From: Dyadobacter sp. CY343
GTDB lineage: Bacteria > Bacteroidota > Bacteroidia > Cytophagales > Spirosomataceae
NCBI RefSeq assembly: GCF_021390335.1
Contig: NZ_JAJUXK010000003.1
Coordinates: 783,274 to 847,273, forward strand
Length of the DNA stretch: 64,000 nt
Direction: 5' to 3'
Under the pieces are notes generated by a model that searched no databases, had not been told where the DNA came from, and was given only the letters and a program-made list of their open reading frames with translations. Made by a program: the position numbers and the translations under genes. This document shows positions 18,649-28,301 of the stretch, in pieces. How positions within the stretch are numbered: the first letter of the stretch is position 1; each line of letters begins with the position of its first letter.

Positions 18649-21600
18649 CTAAAACCTAACATCTAATCCCACGGTATACACTTTCATCTGCGGGTACCAG
18701 CCTGCATTGCCTACCGGAGCCTCCACGTCGAATCCTGGCCAGAACTTGTCAAACGAGAACATATTCTGTCCGCTCGCATAGATCCGAAGCTTTTGCACCT
18801 TGTTTTTCAGGAGCGATTGCGGAATGGTGTAGGCGAGCTGAATGTTTTTTATCCGCAGATATGCCGCATTTCTCAGCCAGTACGAAGAATTCTGAATGTT
18901 GTTGGTTTCGTTAAAAGCAAGTCTCGGAAACTCGGCGTCGGTATTATCCGGCCGCCAGCTGTCGCGCTGCGATTCCTGGATGGTACTTCCCTCAAAAAAC
19001 GGCATAATTCCGTGGCCGCTCAGGTAACCGTCCACTTTGCCTACCCCTTGGAGGAACACCGAAAGGTCGATGCCTTTGTAGCCGAAATCGAAGTTTGCGC
19101 TGTAATTGTACCGAGGGATATTGCTGCCTATTACCTGCTGGTCGAGGTTATTGATAATACCATCGTCATTCAGATCACGGTATTTGATATCACCCGGCGC
19201 TACGTTGCCAAACTGTTTCGCGTGCTCTTTCACTTCGGTTTCTGTCTGGAAAAAACCGTCGGCTACATAGCCGTAAAACGAGCCGATCGGGTAGCCTTCG
19301 TTGCTCACCTGAAGGCCGCTCCGCTGCACGCCGCGCATATCAACGACCTTGTTTTTCACGTCGGAAAAGTTGACAGAAACATTGTAGGTAAAGTCTTCGA
19401 TCCGGTCGCGGTAACCCAGCGAAACGTCCCAGCCTTTGTTACTCACCACGCCCGCATTCTGGTAAGGCGCAGTGAGGCCGATCATCGTCGGAATGTCCAG
19501 CCGGAGCAGGATATCGTCGGTGCGGCGCATGTAATATTCAGCAGTGACATTCAGTTTTGACCATAAAGTCAGGTCAAGACCGAAGTTCGTCGCGGTAGTC
19601 GATTCCCAGCGAATCGCCGGATTTGCCATTTCGTTCAGCGAGGCACCGGTGATGTTTTTTCCGTCAAAAATGTAGTTACTGCTGCCAATACCGATAAATG
19701 CGGCGAATGGATAAAGCCCGATGTTCTGGTTACCCAGCTTTCCCCACGAAGCTCTCAGTTTCATGTCTGTCACAACATTTGACAAACCACTCATGAAAGA
19801 CTCTTCGATAATTCTCCAACCCGCAGAGAATGAAGGAAATACCGCATATTTATTTCCCGTCGCAAAGCGTGAAGAACCGTCGTAACGCGCATTTGCCTCA
19901 AACAGATATTTCTCTTTGTAATTGTAGTTCAACCGGCCAAAATAGGATTGCAAAGCCCAGTGCTCCGCAGACCCGCCGGTACGCTCGTTTTCCCGGTTAC
20001 CAGCGTTGATCTCCTGATAATCAGGCAATAAAAACACTTCGCGATAAACTGAGATCCACGCATTGCGCTGGTCCTCGCGCTGAAAACCGCCTAATACAGT
20101 CAGGTGGTGATCGCCGAATGTTTTGTCGAACGTGACCAATGCGCGCAGGTTATTGTACCATTCCCGGCTCGAACTCTGCGAAAGCGAATTTCTCGCAGGT
20201 ACCGCATAACTTGGCGAACCGTCCCAGCGGTAGGTCTGCACCGTATTATTGAATGTTTTGTTAAAAGGAAGGTTGAACTTCGGCGCGTAGATCAGGTTTG
20301 CTGTCAGCCAGGAAGTAGGTTTATAAGTCAGGTTCAGGTTCAGGATTGAGCTCAGCGAAGATTCCTGCGTCAACCCGCCGTCCTTCGCTCTGGCAAGCGG
20401 GTGATCTCCGTTCCAGCCTTCTCCATATTTACCCGAAGAAAGGATCCCGGCCTGGTTTGCAGGAATACGGCGCATCCAGTGAAATACATATCCAGCGCCC
20501 GAAGAAGGCTCGGTAAGGTCCGTGCGACGGAGGAAAATGTCCATCGACGTACTCAGCTTCTTCCCGATCTTGGCGTCGGTATTGATCCGCAAATTATAGC
20601 GTTTGAAGTTCGTATTCGGGATAATTCCGTCCTGATCCAGGTAGCTGAATGAACCCAGTACCTTCACCTTGTCATTCCCGCCATTGACCCCGATGTAGTG
20701 ACTTTGCATAAACCCGCTGTTTTTCAAAGTCATTTTCTGCCAGTCGGTATCCGGAAACTGGTCGCGGTCGGCAGGTCCCTTTGTGAGGTAATCCTGAATA
20801 TACTGCTCGGTATATAACGGGCTTCTGCCGGTGTTTGTGTAAGCTTCGTTGATGAGGTTAATATGGTCGATCCCATTCACTTTGTCGGGCGTGTCGGTCG
20901 GGGTTTGCCAGCCAGCGTACATATTATAATTCACGCTCATTCCTTTTTCACTGCCGCGCTTGGTGGTGATCAGGATCACGCCATTGGCAGCACGCGAACC
21001 GTAAATAGCGGCAGAAGAAGCATCTTTCAGGATAGATATATTCTCAATTTCGTTTGGGTCAATGTTGTTGATAGCCGATTCAACGCCGTCGACAATCACG
21101 AGCGGGTCCGAATTTCCGGTCGTACCCACTCCCCTGATCCGCAGTCCGGCACCGTCGCGGCCCGGCTGTCCCGAACGCTGGGTTACGGTAAGGCCTGGCA
21201 CGACGCCCTGCAAGGCAGCCGAAGTCTGCCCAACCGGCCTTCTGGTCAGTTCCTCCGACGTTACCACGGACACCGAGCCGGTGAGATTTACCTTTTTCTG
21301 TGTTCCATAACCCACTACCACCACTTCCGACAGACTTTTATCCTCAGGTACCAGGCTCACGGTAAATGCAGCCTGCCCATTGATCGCCAACTCCTGGCTC
21401 GTGTAACCCACAAAGCTGAATACCAGCATTGCATCCGACGGCGTATTGTCTGGGATATTCAACTGAAAAAACCCTTCCGAATCCGTCGTTGCGCCGATCT
21501 GCGAGCCTTTTAAAACCACACTCACACCTGGAAGTCCGCGCTGGGCTTCATCTAAAACTTTTCCAGAAACGTTCTTTTTTGGTGCGCCGTCGGGAGCTTT

Positions 21601-21978
21601 TTCGTCGGGAAAATTTCCTAGTCGTTTTAAAATGATAATTTTACCTGAAACCTCGTATTGCAGGTTCAGCGGCGTAAGAACATTGTCAAGTACTTCATAC
21701 AAAGGCTTTTGCTTTATATCGATCGACACTTTCCTGGCAGATTTGATCAGCTTTGAACTAAATACAAACCTTACTTCCGCCTGCTTTTCGATCTGGCTTA
21801 GCACCTTTTTTACTTCACTGCCGGTCGCGCTCACAGATATCTTCTGCCCCAGCAGCGACTGGGCACTTCCCTCCCGCGCATAGCCGGTCCCTATAAACAT
21901 CAGGGCAAAAATGAGTTGGGTAGCTGTTATTCTCATCGTCCACAACAGTACCTTTCGGTACATAAAGGTTTTTTTCAT
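18649..21978 (-). CDS. SusC-type TonB-dependent transducer with STN domain (PUL2)
   Basis: The start is placed at the ATG giving MKKTFMYRKVLLWTMRI, 25 codons inside the longest frame, because the upstream residues look non-coding and the signal peptide follows directly. The product has 1109 residues. After the signal come an STN domain (about residues 45-115, KISVSATGSEVKKVLSQIEKQAEVRF read in pieces), a carboxypeptidase-like domain (VSGKVLDEAQRGLPGVSVV), the SEVVVVGYGTQ signature, the plug and the barrel. The STN domain is the periplasmic part that contacts FecR anti-sigma factors, so this transporter both imports its substrate and signals to the sigma factor encoded upstream. The FecR start-stop order and spacing (193 bases) support co-regulation. 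Confidence 0.94.
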   Translation of the reverse strand: MKKTFMYRKVLLWTMRITATQLIFALMFIGTGYAREGSAQSLLGQKISVSATGSEVKKVLSQIEKQAEVRFVFSSKLIKSARKVSIDIKQKPLYEVLDNVLTPLNLQYEVSGKIIILKRLGNFPDEKAPDGAPKKNVSGKVLDEAQRGLPGVSVVLKGSQIGATTDSEGFFQLNIPDNTPSDAMLVFSFVGYTSQELAINGQAAFTVSLVPEDKSLSEVVVVGYGTQKKVNLTGSVSVVTSEELTRRPVGQTSAALQGVVPGLTVTQRSGQPGRDGAGLRIRGVGTTGNSDPLVIVDGVESAINNIDPNEIENISILKDASSAAIYGSRAANGVILITTKRGSEKGMSVNYNMYAGWQTPTDTPDKVNGIDHINLINEAYTNTGRSPLYTEQYIQDYLTKGPADRDQFPDTDWQKMTLKNSGFMQSHYIGVNGGNDKVKVLGSFSYLDQDGIIPNTNFKRYNLRINTDAKIGKKLSTSMDIFLRRTDLTEPSSGAGYVFHWMRRIPANQAGILSSGKYGEGWNGDHPLARAKDGGLTQESSLSSILNLNLTYKPTSWLTANLIYAPKFNLPFNKTFNNTVQTYRWDGSPSYAVPARNSLSQSSSREWYNNLRALVTFDKTFGDHHLTVLGGFQREDQRNAWISVYREVFLLPDYQEINAGNRENERTGGSAEHWALQSYFGRLNYNYKEKYLFEANARYDGSSRFATGNKYAVFPSFSAGWRIIEESFMSGLSNVVTDMKLRASWGKLGNQNIGLYPFAAFIGIGSSNYIFDGKNITGASLNEMANPAIRWESTTATNFGLDLTLWSKLNVTAEYYMRRTDDILLRLDIPTMIGLTAPYQNAGVVSNKGWDVSLGYRDRIEDFTYNVSVNFSDVKNKVVDMRGVQRSGLQVSNEGYPIGSFYGYVADGFFQTETEVKEHAKQFGNVAPGDIKYRDLNDDGIINNLDQQVIGSNIPRYNYSANFDFGYKGIDLSVFLQGVGKVDGYLSGHGIMPFFEGSTIQESQRDSWRPDNTDAEFPRLAFNETNNIQNSSYWLRNAAYLRIKNIQLAYTIPQSLLKNKVQKLRIYASGQNMFSFDKFWPGFDVEAPVGNAGWYPQMKVYTVGLDVRF

Positions 21979-22171
21979 AGATTTGATTGTTTTGTTATGA
22001 TAGAAATTAGGCAAAACAGACCCCTGCCTCCATTGCGGAGGATATGACGCCAAATCATTCAGGGGAGTATCGGAGCCGGTGATGCGGGAACATTGCCGGC
22101 TCTTTCTTTTTGGGGATTTAGTTAAATTTCCTGTCTCGTATACGCGCTTTGTTTTAGGTTAAATATTTGGG

Positions 22172-23299
22172 TTAAATATCGGTTTTGCATCCTTTACTAT
22201 TGATAATGATCTGACCATCAACGATCTCGTAAGTAGCTTCAATGGCTTTACAAATGATCGTCAGCTTGTCGTGCAGCGGCTGGTTGTCCAGCGTCGCGGT
22301 GATCGGGCACCCGCTCAGGAGTTCTTCGTCAAACAGAATCGCAATTCCGTACGCTTTCGCAATCGCTCCGAAAGCCTCGCTCACCGGCGTATCTTCAAAT
22401 TGGAACTGGGGGATATTCGCTTTTGAAACAATAATCGCGGGCCGCTCTACCAGCGTTTTGACCATTCTGATCTCATTCCGCTCAAAAATCACTTTCTGGT
22501 TCGGCGACAAGATCACACCTTCCGTCTCCCGGCGTGTAGCAGCATTCAGCCGGTCAGTTCGCGTTGATACTGACACGCGGCCGGTTTTCACTTCCACAGT
22601 AACCTCACGGCTCGTCGGGTATGCTTTGATCAGAAAACTTGTTCCTAATACTTTGGTAACCAACTCGTTGGCATAGACGATAAACGGTCTTTCAGGATCT
22701 TTCGAAATATCAAAAAATGCCTCACCGGTCAGGTAAACTTCTCTTTGTGACGCTGCAAAGGTGGACGGATAACGCAGACTGCTGCCCTTTTTTAGTGTGA
22801 TCTTACTCTTGTCAGAAAGCCTGATCGTAATCGGTGCAGAGCCGGTATTGACCTTTTCGAGCATCGCTACCACCGGTTCCATCGGCTTGACGGTATCGGG
22901 AACCACTTCTGTTACAGCTAATTGGGGCGCGGGTGTACGATAAATCCGGATCGTCCAGCCTATTACTATAAGAAGAATCACCGAAGCCGCAATGCGGAAC
23001 CACCACGATTGATAAAAACGGCTGGGTAAAGTATATTCCTCTTCCTGCGCGGGTTTTGCAATGCGGCCCATTGCCGCCGCAATTGTGTCACTGACTTCAC
23101 GCTCGGGCAGATTGGTTTCATTCACACGGAGCGCCAGAACCAGCTGCCTGGCCTGCGCGACTGTCGCTTCACAGTCGGGATTGGCGGCCAGCCAGTTGTT
23201 CCACTCCGTATTCGATTCCCTGGTGGGTGTCAAAATCCATTGCCTGAAAAAAGGGTCCCAGACAAGATCATCCACCCCAAAATTTTTGTATTGTTCCAT
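22172..23299 (-). CDS. FecR family anti-sigma factor
   Basis: A 375-residue inner-membrane protein. Residues 1-85 form the cytoplasmic sigma-binding part. A single membrane segment (WWFRIAASVILLIVIGWTI, about 103-121) follows. The periplasmic FecR domain (NTGSAPITIRLSDKSKITL, then EVYLTGEAFFDI and FIVYANELVTKVLGTSFLI) and a C-terminal DUF4974-type module with FQFEDTPVSEAF complete it. It should hold the adjacent ECF sigma factor inactive until the substrate-loaded SusC contacts it through the STN domain. It lies 118 bases after the sigma gene, in the usual sigma, anti-sigma, susC order. Confidence 0.93.
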   Translation of the reverse strand: MEQYKNFGVDDLVWDPFFRQWILTPTRESNTEWNNWLAANPDCEATVAQARQLVLALRVNETNLPEREVSDTIAAAMGRIAKPAQEEEYTLPSRFYQSWWFRIAASVILLIVIGWTIRIYRTPAPQLAVTEVVPDTVKPMEPVVAMLEKVNTGSAPITIRLSDKSKITLKKGSSLRYPSTFAASQREVYLTGEAFFDISKDPERPFIVYANELVTKVLGTSFLIKAYPTSREVTVEVKTGRVSVSTRTDRLNAATRRETEGVILSPNQKVIFERNEIRMVKTLVERPAIIVSKANIPQFQFEDTPVSEAFGAIAKAYGIAILFDEELLSGCPITATLDNQPLHDKLTIICKAIEATYEIVDGQIIINSKGCKTDI

Positions 23300-23417
23300 A
23301 TCAGTACTTGCGTCCGAATGGCTATAGACAAGAACAGGCGCGGGATACCAAAACTTTTTTAAATTTTTTCTGAGAAAAATATAAAAAGCTGAGAATCAAT
23401 ATAAGAAAGAAGCGATT

Positions 23418-24026
23418 TTATATAAGGATATGCATTAAAAAGAAGATTGGAAGCGTCACGCCCCAGTAGTTTTTCAGCTGCTTGATTGCAATCTGAAGTA
23501 AGTTGGAAACGGTTTGGGGGGAAATATCCATGATCTCGGAGATCTGCGTCCGGTCCATTTCCTGGAAAAATTTGAGGTAAATCACCTCCTTCTGGCGCGT
23601 CGGCAGCTGGTCGAGCAGATGTTTCAGTTTGTTGGCCAGTACAATGGTGGATTCGTGTTCAATGTAATCCTGTTCCACCGAAAAAGCGATCTCGAAGTTT
23701 GCCTCCTGGTTATCCTTCGAAATATCCAGAATCGGAAACCGCGATTGCTGGCTGCGGTGCATAAGCCGGCGAAGCGACGCCATTAAATAAGGTCTGACAA
23801 CGACCTCGTGACTGAGTTTCCGCCGCTTTTCCCAAAGTATCAGAAACAGATCCTGAATCGCATCTTTCACAAATTCCTTATCCCTTGAAAACTTGCTGCC
23901 GTAATGGAACAATCCCTGAAAATGCATGGACATCAGCTGCTCGAATGCATCAACATCCCCCGCAATAAATCGCTGCCAGGTGCTGTTGTCGTCAGATGCA
24001 TCGGTGCGGTGGAAAGGCAATTTCAT
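23418..24026 (-). CDS. ECF sigma-70 factor (PUL2 regulator)
   Basis: A 202-residue extracytoplasmic-function sigma factor. Region 2 is visible as FHYGSKFSRDKEFVKDAIQDLFLILWEKR (read in pieces around residue 40-68), and region 4 as LPTRQKEVIYLKFFQ plus the helix-turn-helix MDRTQISEIMDISPQTV. The hydrophobic tail LPIFFLMHILI is common in Bacteroidota members. It would direct transcription of PUL2 once released by the FecR protein downstream. The 244-base gap to the divergent rhodanese gene must contain its promoter, but I saw no convincing TAnnTTTG match there. Confidence 0.92.
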   Translation of the reverse strand: MKLPFHRTDASDDNSTWQRFIAGDVDAFEQLMSMHFQGLFHYGSKFSRDKEFVKDAIQDLFLILWEKRRKLSHEVVVRPYLMASLRRLMHRSQQSRFPILDISKDNQEANFEIAFSVEQDYIEHESTIVLANKLKHLLDQLPTRQKEVIYLKFFQEMDRTQISEIMDISPQTVSNLLQIAIKQLKNYWGVTLPIFFLMHILI

Positions 24027-24270
24027 TGGAATTCCTGAGTTAGGTACTCAAAATAAGCACATCGTGCCTGCAAATCACAATATTTTTTATTAAATCATTT
24101 CAATAAAAGCCAACTCCCGCGCTTTTCGAATGCAGCACGTTTGTTGGTTGACGAATGAGTTAGTCGGCGTGGTCTGAATATTCCTGCCGAATGAATTAAC
24201 TTGCCATTGGAAACAGGACTATTGCCCAACGATTCCATCGTTTAACCCATTAATTTAGAAACCGGAGATT

Positions 24271-24708
24271 ATGAAAAATAGAAAAAACCTGCAATTTATT
24301 CTCGTGGCCTTTGGGATCTGCTGCGCCAGCTTCATAGCAATCCACGAAGAGCCCTGGAACGTGTTCCAGCTGATGGAACCAAAGGCGCTGGTGGATATCA
24401 TTACAGATCCAACTCAAAGACAGCCATTAGTAATCAGTATAGGGCCGGCTGGATTGATCAAAGGCGCAATAGAGGCCAATCCTGCAAAGGACAAGGAAAA
24501 CCTGACCCAGCTCCGCGAGCGACTGTCAAAAGAGCCGAAAGACAAGCAAATCGTGTTGTACTGCGGCTGCTGCCCATTTAAAGACTGCCCTAATATCCGC
24601 CCTGCTTTCAGTTTATTAAATGATATGGGTTTCAAAAATCACAAGTTGCTGAATCTGCCCACAAACCTGAAAGTGAATTGGATAGACAAAGGTTACCCGA
24701 TGAACTGA
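24271..24708 (+). CDS. Exported rhodanese-like protein
   Basis: A 145-residue protein with an N-terminal hydrophobic segment (LQFILVAFGICCASFIAI) that is either a signal peptide or an anchor. The rest is a small rhodanese-like fold whose active loop is YCGCCPFKDCPN, unusually rich in cysteine (four Cys in ten residues). It lies 7 bases before mnmH and so is probably in the selenium operon. A sulfur- or selenium-handling role is possible, but an exported protein could not deliver selenium to cytoplasmic MnmH directly, so the functional link is open. The start ATG follows a purine-rich CCGGAG. Confidence 0.75.
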   Translation: MKNRKNLQFILVAFGICCASFIAIHEEPWNVFQLMEPKALVDIITDPTQRQPLVISIGPAGLIKGAIEANPAKDKENLTQLRERLSKEPKDKQIVLYCGCCPFKDCPNIRPAFSLLNDMGFKNHKLLNLPTNLKVNWIDKGYPMN

Positions 24709-24715
24709 TAGCGGC

Positions 24716-25756
24716 ATGATCAGGAACATCACTTTTGACGAATTCATAAAACTCGATATTCCGGTACCAATCGCCGATGTACGTACCCCGGCAGAATTTG
24801 CACACGGACATATTCCCGGTGCATTTAACCTGCCGCTTTTCAGCAAGGAAGAGAGGGTGGTTGTGGGCACTACCTACAAGCAGGTCGGACGCGAGGCGGC
24901 GATCATGCTGGGTTTTGACCTCACCGGGCCAAAATGGTCGGGCTATATTAAAAAAGCGCTGGAAGTGGTACCTGAAAAACGGGTTGGTGTGCATTGCTGG
25001 CGCGGCGGGATGCGGAGCGGGGCGATGGCCTGGGCGCTTGACCTGTACGGATTTGAAGTCTATCTGATCGAGGGCGGCTATAAAAGTTACCGCAGATGGG
25101 CCCTGAATTTGTTCGAGAAACAATACCAGGCGCTCCTGCTCGGCGGAATGACCGGCTCGGGAAAAACCCGGATTCTGAATGAACTCGCTGGGCGCGGCGA
25201 ACAAATGATCGACCTGGAAGACCTTGCCCGGCACCAGGGATCTGCATTTGGATCCATGAACAAAATGGTGCAGCCAACGCAGGAACAATTTGAGAATGAG
25301 CTGGCTTTCCGGCTGAAAGACATCGACGCTCAGCAGACCGTTTGGCTCGAAGACGAAAGCCGTAATATTGGTAAGCTGACCATTCCTGCACCGCTATGGC
25401 AACAAATGAGCTCAGCGCCTGTGATTGACCTGGAAGTAGATTTGAAAACACGCATTGCCTCGCTGGTCGACGAATATGGACAACTCGACAAAGATTTCCT
25501 GATCAACTGCACCGAACGTATTCACAAGCGCCTCGGCCCCGTGCAGACCAAAGATGCGATCGCGGCGATCCGTGAAAACCGGATGGACGAATTTATCCGG
25601 CTGGTGCTGGTATACTATGACAAGACCTACTGGAACAGTCTTGCAAGAAAAGCAAAAGACCAGCTTTTCCACCTCGACGTCAGGGATGCGGACGCTGCGC
25701 ACCTAACCGAACTTATTCTTGCTATTTCAAAAACAATCCCGTTTTCGAAGATATAG
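24716..25756 (+). CDS. mnmH: tRNA 2-selenouridine synthase
   Basis: A 346-residue enzyme that replaces sulfur with selenium at the wobble 2-thiouridine of tRNAs for Lys, Glu and Gln, using selenophosphate. The N-terminal rhodanese domain has the catalytic Cys94 in HCWRGGMRSG. The C-terminal P-loop domain has Walker A GGMTGSGKT (143-151), as in E. coli MnmH (SelU). The length matches the family. The next gene is selD, 4 bases downstream, which supplies the selenium donor. This pairing marks use of selenium in tRNA. No selA or selB is in the window. Confidence 0.95.
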   Translation: MIRNITFDEFIKLDIPVPIADVRTPAEFAHGHIPGAFNLPLFSKEERVVVGTTYKQVGREAAIMLGFDLTGPKWSGYIKKALEVVPEKRVGVHCWRGGMRSGAMAWALDLYGFEVYLIEGGYKSYRRWALNLFEKQYQALLLGGMTGSGKTRILNELAGRGEQMIDLEDLARHQGSAFGSMNKMVQPTQEQFENELAFRLKDIDAQQTVWLEDESRNIGKLTIPAPLWQQMSSAPVIDLEVDLKTRIASLVDEYGQLDKDFLINCTERIHKRLGPVQTKDAIAAIRENRMDEFIRLVLVYYDKTYWNSLARKAKDQLFHLDVRDADAAHLTELILAISKTIPFSKI

Positions 25757-25760
25757 ATAA

Positions 25761-26798
25761 ATGGAAGACATTAAACTCACGCAATATTCGCACGGAGCTG
25801 GCTGCGGCTGCAAGATCAGCCCCGCTATTCTGGACAAAATCTTACATAGTCCCATCACCTTTCAGCCCGATGCGCGACTGCTGGTCGGTAATGACAAGCG
25901 CGACGACGCGGCGGTGCTGGACCTGGGCAACGGAACTGCGCTGATCTCTACCACGGATTTTTTTATGCCTATTGTCGACGATGCCTTTGATTTTGGCCGC
26001 ATTGCCTCTGCCAATGCAATCAGCGATGTGTATGCAATGGGCGGGAAGCCGGTGCTGGCGATCGCGATCCTCGGCTGGCCGATTGACAAGCTGGCCCCCG
26101 AGGTGGCACAGAAAGTACTGGAAGGCTCGCGGGCCGTGTGTGCGGAAGCAGGTATCACCCTGGCAGGCGGACATAGTATCGATTGCCCGGAACCCGTTTT
26201 TGGGCTTGCAGTCAATGGAATAGTCAATATTCCGCAATTGAAACAAAACTCCACTGCGACGGCGGGGTGTCGACTGTACCTCACCAAGCCACTTGGCGTA
26301 GGTATCCTGTCTACTGCTCAAAAGCGCGGATTGCTTACGCCGGAAGATGCGGCAGTTGCATTAAAAAGCATGGTAATGCTCAACAAGCTAGGTGAAAATT
26401 TTGGCCAGATGGAAAGCGTGCACGCGATGACCGACGTGACCGGTTTCGGCTTGCTGGGCCACCTTTCGGAAATGTGTGAAGGCAGTAACTTGTCGGCTGT
26501 GATTGAATTTCAAAATGTTCCTGTGATCGGAGGCTTAGCAAAATACCTGGATCAGCAATGCTATCCCGGCGGCACGCAGCGCAACTGGGCAAGCTACAAG
26601 CACAAGATCGGGCCGGTAACGGACGAACAGAAATATATTTTGGCCGACCCACAAACCAGTGGCGGCTTGCTGGTGGCTGTTTCGGAAGAAGGAGCAGCTG
26701 ATTTTGAAGCAAATACAGCAAGAATGGGCCACCAGTTTACTTCTTTCGGCTGGCTAAAAGCGAAGAGCAGCGGCGATCCATTGATCCGCTTGTCGTAA
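25761..26798 (+). CDS. selD: Selenide, water dikinase (selenophosphate synthetase)
   Basis: A 345-residue protein making selenophosphate from selenide and ATP. The N-terminus reads TQYSHGAGCGCKIS, with the active-site Cys15 and Lys18 corresponding to Cys17 and Lys20 of E. coli SelD. The active site is a standard cysteine rather than selenocysteine. The AIRS-type ATP-binding core is seen in NDAAVLDLGNGTALISTTDFF-like segments (residues 45-75), GGHSID and TDVTGFGLLGHL. It is tightly coupled to mnmH and converges on the DUF1501 gene with only 26 bases between, with no evident terminator. Confidence 0.95.
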   Translation: MEDIKLTQYSHGAGCGCKISPAILDKILHSPITFQPDARLLVGNDKRDDAAVLDLGNGTALISTTDFFMPIVDDAFDFGRIASANAISDVYAMGGKPVLAIAILGWPIDKLAPEVAQKVLEGSRAVCAEAGITLAGGHSIDCPEPVFGLAVNGIVNIPQLKQNSTATAGCRLYLTKPLGVGILSTAQKRGLLTPEDAAVALKSMVMLNKLGENFGQMESVHAMTDVTGFGLLGHLSEMCEGSNLSAVIEFQNVPVIGGLAKYLDQQCYPGGTQRNWASYKHKIGPVTDEQKYILADPQTSGGLLVAVSEEGAADFEANTARMGHQFTSFGWLKAKSSGDPLIRLS

Positions 26799-26824
26799 TC
26801 CTTACCAATGCGACAGAATTAGAA

Positions 26825-28294
26825 TCAGGCGATAAGTGCCTGCACCACTTTGCCGTGCACGTCGGTCAGCCGATAGCGGCGACCCTGGTGTTTAAAGATC
26901 AGCTTCTCATGATCCAGCCCAAAAAGGTGCAAAAGTGTCGCCTGGAAATCGTGCACGTGAACACCGTTTTTAACCACATTATAACTAAACTCGTCGGTCT
27001 CACCATACACCTGGCCCGTTTTCACACCGCCGCCCGCCATCCACATGGTGAAGCAGCCGGGATGGTGGTCGCGCCCGTAATTATCGGCTGTCAGTTTGCC
27101 CTGAGAAAAGCTCGTCCGGCCAAATTCTCCTCCCCAAACAACCAGGGTATCGTCTAATAAACCGCGCTGTTTCAAATCTTTCACCAATGCGGCCGAAGCC
27201 TGATCCACGTCTTTGGCCTGTTTCGCAATGTTTTTGGGTAAATCGCCGTGCTGGTCCCAGCCCATGTGGTAGAGCTGGATAAACTTCACATCTTTTTCGG
27301 CCATGCGGCGGGCGAGCAAACAGTTGGCTGCAAATGTACCCGGCTTGCGCGCGTCTTCTCCGTACATTTCGTAGATATAGTCCGGCTCTTTCGTCACATC
27401 CACCGCCTCGGGAACCGAAGTCTGCATTTTGTAAGCCATTTCATACTGACTGATCTTGGACTGGATTTCGGGATCGCCCCAGAGCGTATATTGATGCTCA
27501 TTCAGCTCCTTAATATGGTCCAGCGCACGCCGGCGGTCGTTTTGATGCACGCCGTAGGGATTTTGCAAATACAGAACGGGGTCTTTTCCCGCCCGCAACT
27601 GCACGCCCTGGTGGTGCGAAGCCAGAAATCCATTTGCCCAGGCCGCAGTACTCAGCGGCTGGTCACTCACTCCTTTTGAGATCAATACCATATAATGCGG
27701 CAGGTTCTCATTATCAGATCCGAGCCCGTAACTCAGCCACGATCCGATCGATGGGCGGCCGCTCTGCTGAGAGCCTGTTTGCACGAACATTACAGCCGGC
27801 TCGTGGTTAATCGCCTCTGTATAAACCGATTTAACAATACAAAGCTCATCCACAATCTTTGCGGTGTGCGGCAAAAGCTCACTCACCCACGCACCGGACT
27901 GACCATATTGTTTGAAATCAAAGATTGATTTAACAAGTGGAAATGTCGATTGCCCGGCCACCATGCCCGAATTTCGCTGGGTACCGCGTATGGAATCGGG
28001 TATTTCCTGACCGTGCCATTTGGCCAGCGCCGGCTTGTAGTCAAATGTTTCCAGCTGCGACGGGCCGCCACTTTGGAAAAGGTAAATAATGCGTTTGGCC
28101 TTCGGCGCGAAATGGGAGCCTTTGATAAAGTTTGTCGGGTCAATACCTTCATCGGCCATTTCCCGGCGCTTTTCACCAGCTGGCATTCCTGCTTGCAGAA
28201 TGCTCGAAAGTGCAAACGACCCAAAACCCAGACCCGCTTTTGTCAGAAAATCCCGGCGGTTCAATTGCTTCAATACCTTTTTTATATCCTCCAT
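26825..28294 (-). CDS. DUF1501 domain protein with Tat-like signal
   Basis: A 489-residue member of the DUF1501 (sulfatase-like, alkaline phosphatase superfamily) group. The N-terminus has a twin-arginine-type signal (LNRRDFLTKAGLGFGSFAL). Motifs include RIIYLFQSGGPSQLETFDYKP near residue 70, SIGSWLSYGLGSDN and VVWGGEFGRTSFSQG. These proteins are frequent in Planctomycetes and some Bacteroidota and are nearly always encoded next to a DUF1549/DUF1553 cytochrome protein, as here (7-base gap). The biochemical function is not established; exported processing of polymers is a common guess. Confidence 0.88.
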   Translation of the reverse strand: MEDIKKVLKQLNRRDFLTKAGLGFGSFALSSILQAGMPAGEKRREMADEGIDPTNFIKGSHFAPKAKRIIYLFQSGGPSQLETFDYKPALAKWHGQEIPDSIRGTQRNSGMVAGQSTFPLVKSIFDFKQYGQSGAWVSELLPHTAKIVDELCIVKSVYTEAINHEPAVMFVQTGSQQSGRPSIGSWLSYGLGSDNENLPHYMVLISKGVSDQPLSTAAWANGFLASHHQGVQLRAGKDPVLYLQNPYGVHQNDRRRALDHIKELNEHQYTLWGDPEIQSKISQYEMAYKMQTSVPEAVDVTKEPDYIYEMYGEDARKPGTFAANCLLARRMAEKDVKFIQLYHMGWDQHGDLPKNIAKQAKDVDQASAALVKDLKQRGLLDDTLVVWGGEFGRTSFSQGKLTADNYGRDHHPGCFTMWMAGGGVKTGQVYGETDEFSYNVVKNGVHVHDFQATLLHLFGLDHEKLIFKHQGRRYRLTDVHGKVVQALIA

Positions 28295-28301
28295 AATGCC
28301 G

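Noticed and set aside
22073..22102. Hairpin GAGCCGG/CCGGCTC with a T-rich tail between fecR and susC
   Set aside because: The T-rich side is on the plus strand, while both genes read on the minus strand, so it is not a terminator for them; any leader role is unsupported.
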